From positions 1-56,112 of the forward strand of contig JAFGVU010000180.1 of the NCBI GenBank assembly GCA_016937855.1: 56,112 bases of DNA, written 5' to 3'. The notes below the pieces were generated by a model. It saw nothing but the letters and a program-made list of their open reading frames with translations. It ran no database searches and was not told where the DNA came from. Made by a program: the position numbers and the translations under genes. The stretch is from Bacteroidales bacterium. Lineage in GTDB: Bacteria > Bacteroidota > Bacteroidia > Bacteroidales > ML635J-15. Within the stretch, counting starts at the first letter, position 1; every line of letters begins with the position of its first letter. Shown piece after piece: positions 43,382 to 53,800 of this stretch.

Positions 43382-45283
43382 TTAGTTTTTACGATAATAG
43401 TTTAATAATTTTTCCAGTTTCCCTGCCGAATCATCAAGTCCACCAGGTCGATTCCGATATTCCCATATTTCTCGATGACTACCAATTAAAGGGCTAAGTT
43501 CTTGATATAGTTCATCTTTAATTTTATCCGGAATGTTTTCTGTCGCTTTATCTTTAGCCATTAGTCTTGCAATACCTAAGTTTATGGAATGCAATGCAAG
43601 AAAAGCTGCTTGATTTACTTCTTTGATTATAATTGTGGAGTCTTCACTTTGTGGTTTAGCCATTTCTAATATTTGTAAGGCATCGCTTATTTCTTTTTTT
43701 GCAGCTTCTAGCCCTTCGATATTTAGTTCTTTAGTTTGATAAAATCCATCCATTGTCCATTTATACCGATATAGCATTAAGTGAAACGCATTAGCATTGC
43801 CATTTGGAATGTTGGTTTTAAGATATGCATTACCCAATTTAAGTATCGCTCTTGCAGTGTTTTGTGTTTTATCTTTAAACACATATAAGTTTAAAGCAAA
43901 CTCGAGGTTTTTTAATGAATTACCGCTACAATTCCATGAGTATGCTGCTCCCATCATAATTGCCGGCATGCTTACCGATAAAGGTTGCCAGTGTCCATAA
44001 TCTCCCCAACAAGTATTTAGGTAGCCTTTGGCTCCATGTTTTTTGCCCATTATTGCAGCATTTCGTAAATTTCTAAATCCGTTTTGATTTCGTCCGATTA
44101 AAGAATTCCAAGAGGAGGTACCCGGGCAAACATAAAATTGCAGACCTGCATCACGAAACTTTGGGAGATTCTTTCCTGCCGGAAAATTTTCGTCATAACC
44201 CCATACCAATGCTATCATGTTTTTTGGCAATTCAGGAATTAATTCGGGATGGTTTACAATTATATCTCCCCAAAACTGAGTGATTTTCCCATGTTTGTTT
44301 GCCTCATTATTGAGTTTTATGAGATAATCAAGATAAACACGTCCTTTGCCAATTTTTTGACACGAGTCAGCCGATCTTCCTAGTCCGAGTTCCATGGTTT
44401 CGTCACACCCAATGTTAAAGTATCTGCTGCTGAAATTTGGAAGTAATTCAGCATATAGTTCTTGAATCAATTCAAATGATTTTGGATTAGTTGGATCAAG
44501 GCTATGGCGTTTACTTGGACCCCAAATAGTATTGCAAGTTGTAGGACATTCAGCCAGATCAAGATATTCGTCGTGTTCAAGCCAGTTTTCCAAATGCCCA
44601 AATGAGTTTTGATTTGGAACCAGGTCAATATATCTATCCATACAGTACTTGTCGAGTAGCTTAATTTCATCTGCCGTCATCGGGCTGCTGTTTTCCCAAA
44701 CAACTTTATGATTTTTATAAGCAAATGTATGTTCGGTGTAAAGTTGAAATTCATTTACTTTCCAACTTGCTAAATAATCGACAATTTGATAAAGAGTTTC
44801 CATTGTCGGAACTTTATCACGACTAATATCCAACATAAAACCTCGTCTTTCAAAATCAGGATAATCTCTTATTTTTATGCATGGGATGGGTTTTTGTTCA
44901 GTGATGCAATAATCAACAATTTGCGTTAAAGTTTGTTTTGCATAGAATAACGAAGCCTGGTTGTAGGCTTTTATGGCAATTTCGTTTTTATCTATTTTTA
45001 GTAAATATTCGTCCTTTTTAAGAGAAACACTGTCAAAACAAACAGAAAATTTATTTATGCCATAAACTAATTTAATAAGTGGTATGCTCGCTGATTTATT
45101 GTGATTTTCGAAATGTTCGATTAAGCTTAATACATTATTTGGTTTTGCTTCTGATGTTTTAGTGGAATCAACACTAATATGTTTTGGGAAAGGTATAAGG
45201 AACTTGTGTAATGTGTTGGATAATAGATTGTTACAAAGTGTTGCAAAAAACAAAACAATAATAAGGCTTAGTATATTTTTCAT
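43382..45283 (-). CDS. GH20 beta-N-acetylhexosaminidase-like enzyme
   Basis: The 633-residue exported protein (signal peptide MKNILSLIIVLFFATLC) has a GH20b-like N-terminal domain and a GH20 catalytic barrel starting at RRGFMLDISRDKVPTMETL. The acid-base pair Asp294-Glu295 is in NIGCDETMELG. NQNSFGHLENWL and NTCWGDYGHWQPL are typical of the barrel. The C-terminal ~150 residues (AKPQSEDSTII onwards) are helical. GH20 enzymes remove terminal GlcNAc or GalNAc from glycans; with the GH92 mannosidase 27 kb away this suggests some capacity to degrade N-glycans, though they are not in one locus. Confidence 0.9.
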   Translation of the reverse strand: MKNILSLIIVLFFATLCNNLLSNTLHKFLIPFPKHISVDSTKTSEAKPNNVLSLIEHFENHNKSASIPLIKLVYGINKFSVCFDSVSLKKDEYLLKIDKNEIAIKAYNQASLFYAKQTLTQIVDYCITEQKPIPCIKIRDYPDFERRGFMLDISRDKVPTMETLYQIVDYLASWKVNEFQLYTEHTFAYKNHKVVWENSSPMTADEIKLLDKYCMDRYIDLVPNQNSFGHLENWLEHDEYLDLAECPTTCNTIWGPSKRHSLDPTNPKSFELIQELYAELLPNFSSRYFNIGCDETMELGLGRSADSCQKIGKGRVYLDYLIKLNNEANKHGKITQFWGDIIVNHPELIPELPKNMIALVWGYDENFPAGKNLPKFRDAGLQFYVCPGTSSWNSLIGRNQNGFRNLRNAAIMGKKHGAKGYLNTCWGDYGHWQPLSVSMPAIMMGAAYSWNCSGNSLKNLEFALNLYVFKDKTQNTARAILKLGNAYLKTNIPNGNANAFHLMLYRYKWTMDGFYQTKELNIEGLEAAKKEISDALQILEMAKPQSEDSTIIIKEVNQAAFLALHSINLGIARLMAKDKATENIPDKIKDELYQELSPLIGSHREIWEYRNRPGGLDDSAGKLEKLLNYYRKN

Positions 45284-45444
45284 TTGTCCAAAAAATTATT
45301 TTCGGATAAAGATAATAAAAATGATATTCCTTTAATAGGATTTCAAAAATTTTGTAATTCACCTAATAGTTCGTCAGTATAATTAACACAATAATCTTTA
45401 ATCAAATCAGAATTTGGAACTATTCATGTTTTAAATTTACTGGT

Positions 45445-46161
45445 TCATTTAACAAAATCAATTTTGTAATAAAATGAAAAGTTTACTTCAAATGATCCCT
45501 GAAAAAGAAATGTTACAGGTAATTTGCTTATAAATTTATATTTTGAAAAAGATAATCCCAAACTAATATTATCATTAAAATCATGTTTTATTCCAGTTGT
45601 AAATCCAGTCATAGAAATGGAAAAAGGGCTTAATTTCAGATTGTGATTCCATGTGGTGGTAACCATTCCAAAACTCTCTTCATAACTCGTTTCAGAGCCA
45701 TCAATTTGATATTTCCCAGCGATAGATGTTTTATAGCTTAAGCCACCATAAATGTGTGTATTGTTTAGTTTAAAATCCAAATAAATTGGAAGTCCAACAG
45801 TGTAAAACACTACAAGACAATCATAATTAGAGTTATAATTTGGTTCATGTGGATCTTGATTGTTATAATTATACCGAATTGCTCCTTTATATCTAGAGAA
45901 ATTAATCTCCGTTCTTAACCCAAAATATTTTATAAGCTTATACTCATAAAAAATAGCCATTTCTTTTGTTCCTGAGTACGAAAACTCTTTGAATGCACTA
46001 CCATAACTTAAGCTTTGTTCAAAAGGATTTTCGCCCAATTTACCATACCCACCGGTTGCTTTAACACCAATAATATGTTGAGATCGCATTTCTGTGTTAA
46101 CTCCTAGAATAAAAATCAGCGAGATAAAAAAGAATATTATTTTATTTTTCCTTTCTGTCAT
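45445..46161 (-). CDS. Outer-membrane beta-barrel protein (PorT-like)
   Basis: The 238-residue product has a signal peptide ending EMRSQ and a strand-rich body (IIGVKATGGYGKLGENPF, FGLRTEINFSRYKGAI, NHNLKLSPFSISMTGF, SLGLSFSKYKFISK). The last residues are FYYKIDFVK. It resembles the PorT/OMP_b-brl_2 family of 8-stranded barrels. Its first 20 bases overlap the upstream barrel gene, so both are made from one transcript. Confidence 0.78.
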   Translation of the reverse strand: MTERKNKIIFFFISLIFILGVNTEMRSQHIIGVKATGGYGKLGENPFEQSLSYGSAFKEFSYSGTKEMAIFYEYKLIKYFGLRTEINFSRYKGAIRYNYNNQDPHEPNYNSNYDCLVVFYTVGLPIYLDFKLNNTHIYGGLSYKTSIAGKYQIDGSETSYEESFGMVTTTWNHNLKLSPFSISMTGFTTGIKHDFNDNISLGLSFSKYKFISKLPVTFLFQGSFEVNFSFYYKIDFVK

Positions 46162-46774
46162 TCATTTTTAATTTAAGACCAATTGATGAGTTTAAGTAAA
46201 ATGGAATAAAGAATAAGCGTCCCTCACCGACAAAAAAAACGTAGTTTAATGAGATTGATGGACTAATGTATATGTTGTCTTTGATTTTAAAATCCAATGA
46301 TAAGCCATTTGTTAAATAAGGAATAGGAAAAATAAAACCATCCTGGTGTAAACTTGTAAGATTCTGAGTCAATAGGTCTCGATTAATAACCAAATGCGAA
46401 TATGTTACAAATACATTTACATCTGTCCAAAGTGTATAGTCCACAATCTTTCCATCAACCATAAATCTAAACGGAAATTTTAAGGAAACAAAACTTCTGT
46501 TATATTCACTAAATTGTTCGCCATCATCATTTGTAAAATATTGATTGTTTTTTACCAATCCAAATCCCCAGAAATAATTAAAATGCTTCTTTTGCTTAGT
46601 AAAGAATAAAATATTTGTAAATGAGTAATTAAGGTAACAGTCTTTGTGTAGTTTAAAATTCTCAAGAAAAATATAATCATACCCCGCATCAAACTCAAAA
46701 TATGTGGTTTTTTGAGCCGAGATAACACCACTCAGCGTAATAAATAATGAAACTAAAAGAATTTTAAATCGCAT
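46142..46774 (-). CDS. Outer-membrane beta-barrel-like protein
   Basis: From ATG 46774 the 210-residue product has signal peptide MRFKILLVSLFITLSGVISAQ, then alternating aromatic and hydrophobic strands (KTTYFEFDAGYDYIFLEN, HFNYFWGFGLVKNNQYF, NIYISPSISLNYVFFVG). The TTG at 46789 was rejected because the signal peptide starts at 46774 and the -7 box is at 46794-46801. Pairs with the overlapping downstream barrel gene. Function unknown; both could be porins or receptors for surface exposed ligands. Confidence 0.72.
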   Translation of the reverse strand: MRFKILLVSLFITLSGVISAQKTTYFEFDAGYDYIFLENFKLHKDCYLNYSFTNILFFTKQKKHFNYFWGFGLVKNNQYFTNDDGEQFSEYNRSFVSLKFPFRFMVDGKIVDYTLWTDVNVFVTYSHLVINRDLLTQNLTSLHQDGFIFPIPYLTNGLSLDFKIKDNIYISPSISLNYVFFVGEGRLFFIPFYLNSSIGLKLKMNDRKEK

Positions 46775-46793
46775 ATAGAAAAACAACAATTTT

Positions 46794-46801
46794 CAAATAT
46801 A
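46794..46801 (-). promoter_or_regulatory. Bacteroidota -7 box TATATTTG for the two-barrel operon
   Basis: The minus-strand TATATTTG matches TAnnTTTG exactly, 19 bases before ATG 46774. No TTTG at -33. The leader would be short (about 13 bases). Confidence 0.5.
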
Positions 46802-46951
46802 CACAATATTATTATACACGATAAGATTTTTATCAAAAATCCATTACAACAAACATCTATTACTGCCTTAAACCACGTGCATGAAGCTATTAACTTAAGT
46901 AATACTATTATTTAGTATTTGTAATCGAGGGTTAAACCTGCAAGCTGTTTA

Positions 46952-47473
46952 CTATAATTTTGTTATAACACATGCTTGGTAATCAAAATCTCCAATATCA
47001 TAGGTTCTAACCATATACTGTTTTTTATCAAGATATATTTCGACAAATGGTAGGTTTGGAGCATAATGAAAACTTCCGCCCGATTTTAATGATTTTAAAA
47101 TATCCATATATTTTTTTGCATAGTTAGCATAGTCTCCATCTTCACGCAAATTGTGGTGAATGAAGTGATTAGAAAATCCTAAGTTGCTAATAACAGTTCC
47201 CCATTTCTCAGTACCAAAATCAAATTCTAACCAATCTGCATTAGTTAGATTACTTTTTGAAATTGTAAATCTATCAATGCCCGTTGCCCGAATTCCATGT
47301 TTTTGAAGGAATTTTACCAAATTTCCTTTTTTTCCACATCCTATGTCTAAAACTGGTTCTATTAAGTTTGTAATATCTATATTAAGTATCTCTATTTGTA
47401 AATTTGCATTGTATTCGGAGCAGGCAACAGGTCTAATTTCAGAATCTTTTTTTTGAATAAACCTTTTCGGCAT
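46952..47473 (-). pseudogene. Class I SAM methyltransferase, C-terminal part of an apparently split gene
   Basis: This 173-residue frame carries motif I VLDIGCGKKGNLVKFL, ATGIDRF and a motif-IV region VISNLGFSNHF, a normal class I methyltransferase core. It starts with an ATG inside the end of the previous gene, a 35-base overlap containing a run of eight A (minus strand; T8 at 47447-47454). One A fewer would continue the upstream frame straight into this one, so it reads as the C-terminal half of a single ~290-residue protein. Whether the frameshift is real, a sequencing error or programmed is unknown. It may also be a genuine short gene. Confidence 0.65.
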
Positions 47474-47834
47474 AGGGGTTTGTTTGATTAAGCCAGTTTT
47501 TTAAATTTAGATAATGTGTTTTTTCTATTGTTTTGATATCATTTTTGTCAGAGCGAAAACTGCATAAAAGGTTACGATAAATATTTTTCAAATCATCTTT
47601 TGCCCTACTATTAAAGGAGTAATACTGATTGATTTTGCAAAATTCTTCAATAGCTTTTTCTGCTACATAATCAATAAGAATACTTTCTTTTTCCGAATCA
47701 ATCTCGTTTATGTTTGAAAAAGAACTTATAGTGTCTCCAAAAAACTTTAGCGCAAGCTCATTTTCCTCAACAAATAAGTTTTTCCCATGATTAAATGCGA
47801 TTTGTTCATCTATTTTTTTTAAAAACTCATTCAT
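47439..47834 (-). pseudogene. N-terminal helical part of the apparently split methyltransferase gene
   Basis: This 131-residue frame is mostly charged helices (EIDSEKESILIDYVAEKAIE, KDDLKNIYRNLLCSF). Alone it shows no active site. Its end, AEKVYSKKRF, passes through the A8 run; deleting one A gives YSKKDSEIRPVACSEYN, the start of the methyltransferase core. The helical region would then be an N-terminal cap, common in class I methyltransferases. The ATG at 47834 sits 49 bases past the giant adhesin gene's stop, with no clear promoter between, so co-transcription with the adhesin is possible. Confidence 0.62.
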
Positions 47835-47883
47835 TTTTATAGGATTGTTGAAAATTATTTAACGGCAAGTTTTAATAATAATT

Positions 47884-50800
47884 TTATCTAACCACCGTAA
47901 CTGTTCCAATCCGTGGATCTTCGTCAATGTTTAGCATAATGTGGTAAAGATAAGCACCGGTAGGTACTGGATTACCATTATATGTTCCGTCCCAGAAACC
48001 GTTTATTCCTCTGTCTTCGTAAAGAAGTTGTCCCCATCTATTGTAAATTTGAACCATTGAACGAGGGTATAAGTGTATGTTTTCGATGTAGAATTCGTCG
48101 TTGTGTCCATCACCATTAGGACTAAATGCAGCCGGAATTCTCAAGCAGTCGATTTCAGTATCAGGAACAAAGATTGGTCCCAAGTTTAATTCACAATCGT
48201 TAGAGTCTCTAACAGTGATGTAATAATCACCACGATAAAGCGAATCAATTATGTATGAATCCCAAAGCATGTCCATCAAATAATAAGAATATGGAGGTGT
48301 TCCTCCTCCGGCAATAACAGCAATATAACCATCGTGATTTCCGATACACGATGTTGCTCCAACTTCTGTATTGGCAATAAGAGTATTAACTTCGTAAATT
48401 TGGATTATGGTGTCGGTTATACAACCAAAATTATCGCTTACTTGTAAGGTGTAGAATCCACCATCAAGATTTCTGATACTTGGCTCGTTTATTTCGACTC
48501 CGTTGATAAACCACGTGTACCAATATGGAGGATTTCCACCGGTTGCAAAAGCATTTATTGCTCCGTCTTCAGCTCCATTGCAAGTTACGTGTTTAATATT
48601 AAAGTTTACCACCATTCCTGTTTCAGGTTCAGTTATAAATGAACTTCCTGAGGTACGACAGTTATTTGCATCGGTAACAATAACGCTTGCTTCTCCGGGG
48701 CCTAAATTACCTAGAGTATATCCTGTGTCGCCGGTATGCCACTCTATGTCATAATCTGGTGTTCCTCCGGTTATTTCGACGTTGGCAACTCCACTTAATT
48801 CGCCTTTACATAAAATGTTAATCGAGCTAACCTCAGCAACCAACAGTTCTGGTTCGCTAACTGTTATTGAGTCAATTCCAAAACATCCCCAGAAGTCTGT
48901 TATTGTAACAGAATAGTCTCCTGCCGGTAAATTTGGATTAACAGAATCTAAAATATAATTTGACCAATCATAATATACTGGCATTGCTGCAAGAGTTGTG
49001 TGTGCTACTAACTCTGCAATTTTATCACCATAACAAAGATTATATTCCGTTTGGGTAATAATTGTTGTTAATCCACCTTCGGAAGGCACAAATAATGTTG
49101 TGTCAATCATGCATCCGTTTGCATCTTGAATTGTTACAGTATATTCTTGCGAAAGAACATTCGGTAAAAGAGGTAAAGTGTCGCCGGTTGACCATAAGTA
49201 ATCGTAAGGCTCTGTTCCTCCAAAAGCGTTTATCTGAATTGATCCGGTTTGTTGATTACAGATTACTGGGGTTATATCTATTTCAATATATATTGGAGCT
49301 GGTTGTGTTATTAAAACACTATCAGATATCTGACAATCATTTTCGTCAATAACTGTAACGGTGTAGTAGCCAGCTTCTAAATTTTCGACTGTTAAACCAA
49401 TTGTTGAACTATCATCATTCCAGAATGCGGTATATGGCTCTGTTCCACCTTGCGGTTCAACAGTAACTGACCCATCACTATTTCCATAGCAACTGACGTT
49501 GAATATATCAATAAAGCTGAGGCTTAAAGTATCGGGTTCAGTAATAAAGGCTGTATCTGTGGCAGTACACATATTAGCATCTGTTACAGTAACAATATAT
49601 GTCCCAACAGGAAGACTATCTATAAAGCTTGTGTCTGATGGAGGGAAGTTGTTCCATAAAAATTCATAGTCGGGAGTGCCTCCAGTTGCAGAAGCTAACA
49701 CAGAAGCATCTTCAAATCCATAGCAACTTGCATTAACTGAACTGACAATATCTACAATAAGTTGTGGTGGTTGTTCAACAAACACACTGTCAATAGTTAT
49801 ACACAAATTATCATCTGTAACGCTAAGATAGTACCATCCTGATGGAACATTACTAATTTCATTAGTCATCGATGAAGTATAATCGCTCCATAAATAATCA
49901 AATGGGTCATACCCGGTAACTGTTGCAATAGCAGAGCCTGTTGAATCACCAAAGCATTGTGTTTGAGTACTTTCAAACTCAATATTTGCGTAGTCGAATA
50001 CAGTTGTGCTAACATAACTTGTATCAGAACATCCAAAAATATCAGTAAAATGATAAATAAGTTCAAAGTCTCCGGGTCCTGCCAATGCTGGAACAAATCC
50101 AACATCATTAAAAGTGCCTGGGCCTTCAAATGTTCCGCCAATTGGTAGTAATGCAGGATATACAGTATCTTCATAAATACAATATGTTGGATCTATACCA
50201 CTGATACTAACTGTCGGGATGTCGTGTACTTCTACCGTAAAGCTAGCAGTATTTGAGCAAGAATTTGCATCTGAATATACATATTCGATTAAATGTGTGC
50301 CAACTCCTGCAACTTCTGGGTCGAATAATGTTCCAACGATATTGCCACCTGATAATACTCCTCCAGATGGAGATACATTTACAAGAACAGCTTCATCGTT
50401 AATACAATAATCAGAGTTTAAACCAGATATTGTTACTACAGGAAGTTCATGAACATTTAGTGTGTCGAAATCGATAGAAGAACATCCATCAACCGTAACC
50501 TGATAGACAATTAAAAATCCACCTACTCCGGATAATTGAGGGCTAAATGTTCCGGCAACTACATCAGTAAAACCGGTACCTGACCACAATCCTCCCGAAG
50601 TTGCGGCGGTGTAGTTAAATGGAGGCTCATTTTCGCACACATCCCAAGGTCCGCTAATAGTTGGGTCTGGATTACTTTTTACTAAAAGATCTTGTGTATC
50701 GTCATCAAAGCAAGCTCCATTAGTTATTTCATAAGTGATAGTGTGAGTGCCCACACCAGCTCCTGCTGGAGAAAATAAACCATCAAAGCTTATTCCGTCA

Positions 50801-53800
50801 CCCGACCAAACTCCTCCAGGATTGAGAGACGTTAGATAATCAGGAGTATCATTAAAACAGAATGGTCCGGTAGATGTTATTTCAGCATCCACAAATTGAT
50901 CAACAGTTATGTTTTCAGTTTCTACAACAACACAACTTCCAGAGCTCAGAGTATAACTTATTGGATGTATTCCGTCTCCTGCAGTTGATGGGCTAAAATT
51001 TCCAGTCATATCAATACCGTTTCCGCTCCATACTCCTCCTGCGACATCTGCAACAAACAATTGATTGCCTTCATTTTCACAGAAAGGACCGGTAGTAAGG
51101 ATATTAACTTCAGGAGAATCTTCAACAGTTATTTGTGTGTCATCTGTATCACTACAAACACCATTTGCAACAGAATAAGTAATTGTGTGGTTTCCGACTC
51201 CGGCATTTAGCGGATTAAAAACGCCGGTAACAGGGTTAACAATACCCGGCCCCGCCCAGTTTCCACCCGGACTAACTGCGGTTAAAACAACCGAAGCATC
51301 TGTTTCACAGAATGGTCCAACATCAGTGATTGTTGCATCTACTAAAGCATCAACAGTAATGTTGGTTGTTCCCGAAGAAACGCAAGCACCGTTAATATTT
51401 GTATAGGTAATTAAATATGTACCATCTGTGGCAAATGCCGGATCAAAAATTCCTGTAGTAATGTTTGTTATACCCGTACCAGACCAAGTCCCGCCAGGAG
51501 AAGGCTCTACTAAATCAACAGCGGCATCTGTTTCACAAAAAGGACCAACAGTTGATAGCACGGTATTCGGATTTGAGTCAACATGAATTATTTCAGTATC
51601 GTTGGCCGAACATACTCCATTGATTATTTCGTAAGTAATAACATGATCACCAGCACCTGCAACAGAAGCATTAAATGTTCCATTTGTAGTATTTGTTATT
51701 CCCACACCACTCCATTGTCCTCCTGTTTGAGCTGCGGTTAAATCAAATGATGGTTCATTTGCACAAAGAGGACCTGCAGGAGTAATCGTTGGGTCTGGTT
51801 GTGCATCAACATGTACAGTTTCCGAATCTGATGAATAGCAAGCACCTGTTGTGATTTCGTAAGTAATTATGTGATCTCCGGCTCCTGCACCTGATGGGTC
51901 AAATGTGCCGTTTGCAGGTACAATTATACCATTTCCACTCCATGTACCTCCAGGATTTAACGAAGTCAAATCAACAATAGCATCAGTTTCACAGAAATCG
52001 CTTATAGCAAGAATCGAAGCGTCAAAATATTCATCTACATGAATTGTAATATTGTCGGAATCGGAACATAGTCCGTTTGTAATTTGATAATCGATAACAA
52101 AATCTCCTGGTCCGGCTATTCCGGGATGGAAGGTTCCATTTGCCGGATTTGTGATTCCGGTTCCCGACCATGTTCCTCCTAGTGTAGCAGCAGTTAATGT
52201 AACAGCTGATCCATTATTACAATACGGTCCTGCAGGCGTTATTGTTGCATCGAGGAAATCGTCAACTTGTATAGTTATGCTACTTGAGCTAGTGCAAGCT
52301 CCATTTGTGATTTCGTAACCGATTAAATGGTTTCCATTACCAGCAGTAGCCGGATCAAATGTTCCTAATATTGCATCGGTTATTCCATTACCCGACCATG
52401 TTCCACCTAGAGTAGCTGCTGTTAAATTAACCGAAGCAGCATCTTCGCAGAATGGTCCTGCCGGAGTAATTGTTGTGTTTAGATATTCATCGACATGAAT
52501 TGTAATATTGTCAGTATCAGAACATAGTCCGTTAGTAATCTGGTATTGAATTACAAAATCTCCATCTCCTGAAACTCCCGGGTGGAAAGTTCCGTTTGCA
52601 GGATTTGTAATTCCTGTTCCGGACCATGTTCCTCCTGTAGAAGCAGCCGTTAATGTAGTTGCCGCGCCATTATCACAAAATGGTCCTGCCGGAGTAATAG
52701 TTGCATCGAGGAAATCGTCAACTTGTATAGTGGTACTACTTGAGCTGGTGCAAGCTCCATTTGTGATTTCGTAACCGATTAAATGATTTCCATTACCCGC
52801 AGTAGCCGGATCAAATGTTCCTAATATTGCATCGGTTATTCCATTACCCGACCACGTTCCTCCAGGTGTAGCAGCTGTTAGGTTTACTGATACAGCATCT
52901 TCGCAGAAAGGTCCCGCAGGAGTAATAGTTGTATTTTGATATTCATCTACATGGATTGTAATATTGTCAGTGTCAGAACATAGTCCGTTAGTAATCTGGT
53001 ATTGAATTACAAAATCGCCTTCTCCGGAAACTCCCGGGTGGAAAGTTCCGTTAGCAGGATTTGTTATTCCTGTTCCAGACCATGTACCTCCTGAAGAAGC
53101 AGCCGTTAATGTAGTTGCCGAGCCGTTATCGCAAAATGGACCGGCCGGAGTTATTGTCGCATCATACAGTTCATCAACCTGTATCGTGATACTACTTGAG
53201 CTACTACAAGCGCCATTTGTGATTTCGTAACCGATTAAATGGTTTCCATTACCAGCAGTTGCCGGATCAAATGTTCCTAATATTGCATCGGTTATTCCAT
53301 TACCCGACCACGTTCCTCCAGGTGTAGCAGCTGTTAGGTTTACCGATACAGCATCTTCGCAGAATGGTCCTGCAGGAGTAATTGTTGTGTTTTGATATTC
53401 ATCGACATGAATTGTAATATTGTCAGTATCGGAACAAGTACCGTTAGTAATCTGGTATTGAATTACAAAATCGCCTTCTCCGGAAACTCCCGGGTGGAAA
53501 GTTCCGTTAGCAGGATTTGTGATGCCGGTTCCCGACCATGTTCCTCCTGTTGATGCAGCCGTTAATGTTGTTGCCGAGCTGTTATCGCAAAATGGTCCTG
53601 CCGGAGTAATAGTTGCATCATAGAAATCATCAACTTGAATATTTGTATTGCTAGAGTTTGTGCACGCTCCCACTGTTAATTCGTATGTTATCAGATGATT
53701 TCCACCTCCTGCGGTAGAGGGGTTAAATGTCCCCAACACTGCATCAGTTATCCCTGTGCCAGACCAAGTTCCACCTCCGGTGGCAGCAACTAAATTTATA

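Noticed and set aside
45445-46774. Frameshift between the two small barrel genes, because they overlap by 20 bases
   Set aside because: Both have their own complete signal peptide and a barrel pattern, so they are two coupled genes.
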